Source: a bacterium
GTDB lineage: Bacteria > Chlamydiota > Chlamydiia > Chlamydiales > Rhabdochlamydiaceae
DNA length: 8,903 bases
Direction of reading: 5' to 3'
Assembly (NCBI GenBank): GCA_021802305.1
Contig: JAKAAD010000038.1
Span: 1 to 8,903 of the forward strand
Shown here: positions 6,655 through 8,903 of the stretch, piece by piece
Layout of the letters: each line of letters starts with the position of its first letter
Position numbering within the stretch: the stretch's first letter is position 1
The notes under the pieces: model-generated
What the model was told of the DNA's origin: nothing
The model's input: only the letters and a program-made list of their open reading frames with translations
The model's database searches: none
Translations under genes and position numbers: made by a program

Positions 6655-7436
6655 TTAAGCAGCAGCTCTCATCATTTTATTCAGAAGGACACATTTTATC
6701 CGATTTTCTACGATCATCCGCACATCTTTTTGTATCGAGAAAAGGTTGTTTCTACAAGTGCTCTTCTGTTGTAACCAGATAGCTTACCCTAGATTGATTT
6801 GGCTATCTTATCCCCGCCAAAGCTCGAATAAATGAGACGGCTTCATCTCGTTCAAGGTCTATGCCATGGTAAACTGCATTGCTTGGTGGAGGAAGCAAGG
6901 TTTTTCCTCCGTTCTTCCGAATGAGATCTCGTACACCTCGATCATCATAGGCGCCATCCCCAATCACACTCTTTGGACGGCTCTGTATTTGATCAATAAC
7001 CCTTGGAAACGCTTTTCCATCATCGACTGATGAGTCTGTCGATATTTTGCCCACAATTTCTTCTCTTCTTTCATCAATGGCTACAGGAAGCTTGATCCAT
7101 TCTCTAGGGCACCCTTTCCCATGAACTTTTACTTTCCATTCTCCTTCTCCTTGAACTTTCATCCCCGTTGCATCAACAAGGAGAGTGCGCGGCTTGCAAG
7201 AAGATAGTTTAGGCAATTTCTTCGACGATTCCTTGGCTCATTTACATGTCAGAAAATACGTGGGGGACTTTAACTTTTTTCATCTGCTCCAAAAAGAAAC
7301 GAGTAAATCCTTCAAGTATCCGATAGGGCATGTTGTAGTGAATTTTGATCATCAAAAGGATCAGGATAAGCTGATCTGAAAATTCTAAGGGGCGGTCTCT
7401 CCTGTTCTTGTGCATCTCAGATGCCAAGGTCTTCAT
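6655..7436 (-). pseudogene. IS5-family transposase remnant, frameshifted
   Basis: On the minus strand three pieces in different frames make up one IS5-type DDE transposase. 7436-7242: N-terminal domain ('RRDRPLEFSDQLILILLMIK', 'YRILEGFTRFFLEQM'). 7236-6803: catalytic core with 'LLVDATGMKV' (first Asp), 'GEGEWKVKVHGKG', 'VIGDGAYDDRGVRDLIRK' (second Asp) and 'DLERDEAVSFIRAL'. Then, in another frame, 6785-6725: 'SGYNRRALVETTFSRYKK', which contains the full IS5 signature Y-x2-R-x3-E-x6-K (Tyr codon 6771-6773, Glu 6750-6752, Lys 6729-6731). A last piece, 'ENRIKCVLLNKMMRAAA', ends at TAA 6657-6655. The frame is broken near 7240, between 6803 and 6785, and near 6715. It is therefore inactive, although each catalytic residue is still legible, so decay is recent or slow. 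I could not find clean terminal inverted repeats. Confidence 0.87.
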
Positions 7437-7504
7437 GATTTTTGAGTTGATCAGAAAAATAAGACTTCTTCTTTGAATCAGGGTTTTGTTATATTGTCAG
7501 CAGT

Positions 7505-7516
7505 TGCGTGCACGCA
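7505..7516. repeat. Perfect 12-base palindrome TGCGTGCACGCA
   Basis: TGCGTGCACGCA equals its own reverse complement and stands out in AT-rich surroundings, about 70 bases outside the N-terminal end of the IS5-type transposase remnant. It could be an operator-like protein site or debris of the insertion sequence end. Confidence 0.5.
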
Positions 7517-7528
7517 TTTTAGAACTCC

Positions 7529-7564
7529 TTCGTCTGTCTTGTCGGACGGAAATGGAATTTTTTT
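7529..7564 (+). terminator. Terminator-like hairpin with distant T run
   Basis: TTCGTCTG, loop TCTTGT, CGGACGGA forms an eight-pair stem with two G-T pairs at 7529-7550; seven T's follow at 7558-7564. The seven-base gap between stem and T run is long for an intrinsic terminator, and no plus-strand gene lies immediately upstream, so this is a weak call. Confidence 0.3.
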
Positions 7565-7776
7565 ATTTTAGGATATTTTTCTCATGTCTTCTCTCGAGAA
7601 TTTTTCAACAAAGTCTTTAATTATCAAACGGTTATGCATTTTTTAAGGAATTAAAGCGTCAAAGTCAGGATTACTTCTAACAATAATGTATACTAAAAAA
7701 ACTATTTTATTATATACTTATATATTTGTTTAAAAGAGTAATAAATTTTTGTTCGAATTTTTTACAAAATTATCCA

Positions 7777-8903
7777 TTGCATTTCAGCAATGATCCCGGG
7801 AAAAACAATGATCAGGACGATTCGATTCTTTCACAAGGAGAGAAGAAAGATGTTGAGAGCAAACCTTCGCTCCTGCCTGAGCCGAATCTAATTAAGAAGG
7901 AAGAGCCCTTCAATAATGATCCGGAAAAAACCAATAATTGGGACGATTCGATTCTTTCACAAGAAGAGAAAAAAGATGTTGAAAACAAACTTCCCTCAAT
8001 TGGACAGGATAGACTTCCTAAAGATAACAAGGATATTCTTGATCCAGTTAATTTTGTTATAAAGAACAATCTTCTTCATGAATGGATGATTGAATCGAGA
8101 CAGCCTCAACTTGCTGATTGCCCATTTGTTCCTATATCTCTCCTAATATTGGATAGTAATAGTCATTATCAACTAACTAATTATTTGGAAAAGAATAAAA
8201 TACAACATTATTGTCTTAAACAAGATACAGTGCAGAGTAATAGTGGTTGGTACGCAATATATTTCCCATTCTTGCTCTACGAAATAGTAGCATTACTCTC
8301 TATTCTAAAATTCTCAATTGATGAACAAGATGTACTAGAACAATATTTCCAACAAGCTGCCAAATTTTTAAGTAAAGGAGGCGACTTGTGTATGTCTAAT
8401 AATAAAAGTAATGAGTTTAAGCTATTTTTTGCATCATCGTTGGATACAATTGCATATGATCAAGAATGTCAGAAGCAAGCAAAGGAGTTTTTTGAGGCGC
8501 TTTCTATCAAAGAATTGCCCTGCGTAGATTTTAAGAATACGAATTGTAAAGATCCTAAAGAAATTTTGCGTGCTTGTTATGAAAACAACCAGGGTCTCAT
8601 TCTGGGTGAAGCTCATAACTGCATAGCTCCTAAAAAATTCTTGATTGATAACATGAGCTGTTTAAAAAAACTTGGCGTAAATATTCTATTTTTAGAAAAC
8701 GTCTGTTATCATACATTGCAACCACTGTTAAATAGATACTACGAAAGCCCCCCTAATTCGGAAATGGATCCTTTTTTAGAAGAAGTATTAAAAAATGTTG
8801 AGAAATCTTTGAAAAATATTCGGTTTAACTATGCAAATGTAGTAAAGGTAGCAAAGGAAGAAAAAATTCGAGTTGTTGCTATCGACTTAATAAAGAACAA
8901 AGC
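7777..8903 (+). CDS. TIKI/ChaN-like protein with tandem repeats, 3' end outside window
   Basis: The frame is open from 7687 to the right edge, giving at least 375 residues from the TTG at 7777. Residues 5-46 and 47-88 are two copies of a 42-residue acidic, low-complexity repeat sharing 'DDSILSQ.EKKDVE'. About 89-265 is a region I do not recognise ('WMIESRQPQL', 'GWYAIYFPFLLYEIVALLS', 'LEQYFQQAAKFLSKG'). Then comes 'GLILGEAH' (Gly277-Glu278-Ala279-His280) followed by 'LKKLGVNILFLENVC' (Glu307). GExH plus a downstream '.LFLE' strand is the opening of the TIKI superfamily (TraB/PrgY, GumN, ChaN, EreA, Pasteurella toxin C2 domain), mostly metal-dependent hydrolases or haem binders. The second half, with the later conserved His, lies beyond the window; the relic at 5829-6082 suggests its form ('KFVVLCGAAxM'). 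No signal peptide is visible. The start is unresolved: no in-frame ATG before 8086, only TTG at 7726 and 7777 without good binding sites, so the 5' end may be lost. Function is inferred. Confidence 0.7.
   Translation, partial: MHFSNDPGKNNDQDDSILSQGEKKDVESKPSLLPEPNLIKKEEPFNNDPEKTNNWDDSILSQEEKKDVENKLPSIGQDRLPKDNKDILDPVNFVIKNNLLHEWMIESRQPQLADCPFVPISLLILDSNSHYQLTNYLEKNKIQHYCLKQDTVQSNSGWYAIYFPFLLYEIVALLSILKFSIDEQDVLEQYFQQAAKFLSKGGDLCMSNNKSNEFKLFFASSLDTIAYDQECQKQAKEFFEALSIKELPCVDFKNTNCKDPKEILRACYENNQGLILGEAHNCIAPKKFLIDNMSCLKKLGVNILFLENVCYHTLQPLLNRYYESPPNSEMDPFLEEVLKNVEKSLKNIRFNYANVVKVAKEEKIRVVAIDLIKNK
7789..8040 (+). repeat. Two tandem copies of a 126-base coding repeat
   Basis: The copies begin at 7789 and 7915, both with AATGATCC, and are exactly 126 bases (42 codons) apart, so the reading frame is kept. 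The first 29 codons or so are the most alike (shared 'GACGATTCGATTCTTTCACA' at 7817-7836 and 7943-7962); the last 13 codons have diverged. Base changes in the conserved half are partly synonymous, indicating that the frame is or was translated. Confidence 0.85.

Larger units (their letters stand above)
7437..7776. other. AT-rich intergenic region, no gene seen
   Basis: 340 bases with no convincing coding content. It holds a perfect 12-base palindrome (7505-7516), a GC-containing hairpin (7529-7550) followed by T runs, and from about 7680 a stretch of mostly A and T resembling the promoter zone of an accessory gene (TATACT occurs at 7689-7694 and 7713-7718, neither with a good -35 at the right distance). 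An ATG at 7686 opens only 15 codons before TAA at 7731. The left end probably belongs to the IS5-type remnant. Confidence 0.5.

Noticed and set aside
7185..7379. 64-codon plus-strand open frame.
   Set aside because: It lies opposite the IS5-type transposase remnant, whose minus-strand pieces carry clear family motifs.
7550..7575. TGGAATTTTTTTATTTTAGG as an inverted copy of the sequence near 6598-6620 (GGGCTGTGTTAAAAAATTCAG), i.e. terminal repeats of the IS5-type element.
   Set aside because: Only the T run and a few flanking bases agree; the match is too weak to define element ends.
7831..7891. ATG at 7850 preceded by a strong AGGAGAG binding-site-like sequence.
   Set aside because: The frame closes after 13 codons, and the purine run is part of the coding repeat; the same AGAGAA stretch recurs 126 bases later without a useful ATG.
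7789..8040. Direct repeats as a CRISPR-like array.
   Set aside because: Only two long, diverged, directly adjacent units are present, in frame and coding; there are no spacers.
7812..8069. 85-codon open frame on the minus strand rich in Ser, Leu and Phe.
   Set aside because: It is the antisense of the tandem repeat; its internal repetition comes from that repeat, and the plus-strand frame has the paralogue match.

Overview
The window looks like a chromosomal segment from an environmental (Parachlamydiales-type) member of the Chlamydiae. This placement is an inference from the type of the core genes: zinc-free L36 and S14 ribosomal proteins encoded side by side, a chlamydial-style transketolase and HemE, small GYF_2-type membrane proteins, and decayed insertion sequences beside apparent effector-like genes. 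No rRNA, tRNA or CRISPR array is visible.

Layout. Positions 1-358 hold the decayed 3' end of an IS4-type transposase, followed by a very AT-rich stretch that probably carries the promoter of the first intact gene. That gene (461-1483) encodes a 340-residue protein whose C-terminal half has the Thr/Cys/His pattern of the CheD / N-terminal-asparagine-amidohydrolase (NTAN1) fold. A good housekeeping promoter (1498-1527) then leads a compact same-strand block: transketolase (tkt), uroporphyrinogen decarboxylase (hemE, overlapping tkt by 4 bases), L36 (rpmJ) and S14 (rpsN). A small membrane protein with a GYF_2 domain runs towards this block from the right and overlaps the end of rpsN by 11 bases.

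The right half is accessory. From about 5400 to 6082 lies a broken gene whose pieces match the large open frame at the right edge (7777-8903, running off the window). Both read as members of the TIKI/ChaN/EreA/PMT-C2-like hydrolase superfamily (a GExH motif in a 'LILGExH' context). The left copy has two stop codons, an internal deletion, a one-base frameshift and a changed second histidine. Between the copies lie an intact Asp23/Gls24-family gene (6158-6562) and a frameshifted IS5-family transposase remnant on the minus strand (6655-7436).

How the parts fit together. The tkt-hemE-rpmJ-rpsN block is ordinary central metabolism, haem synthesis and translation. It is flanked on both sides by transposon debris and by genes suited to host interaction: a possible deamidase/amidase, and a duplicated TIKI-like family with one dead copy. 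The candidate new biology is the CheD/NTAN1-like protein and the repeat-bearing TIKI-like protein. The functions given for these two are inferences from motifs and have not been tested by any search.
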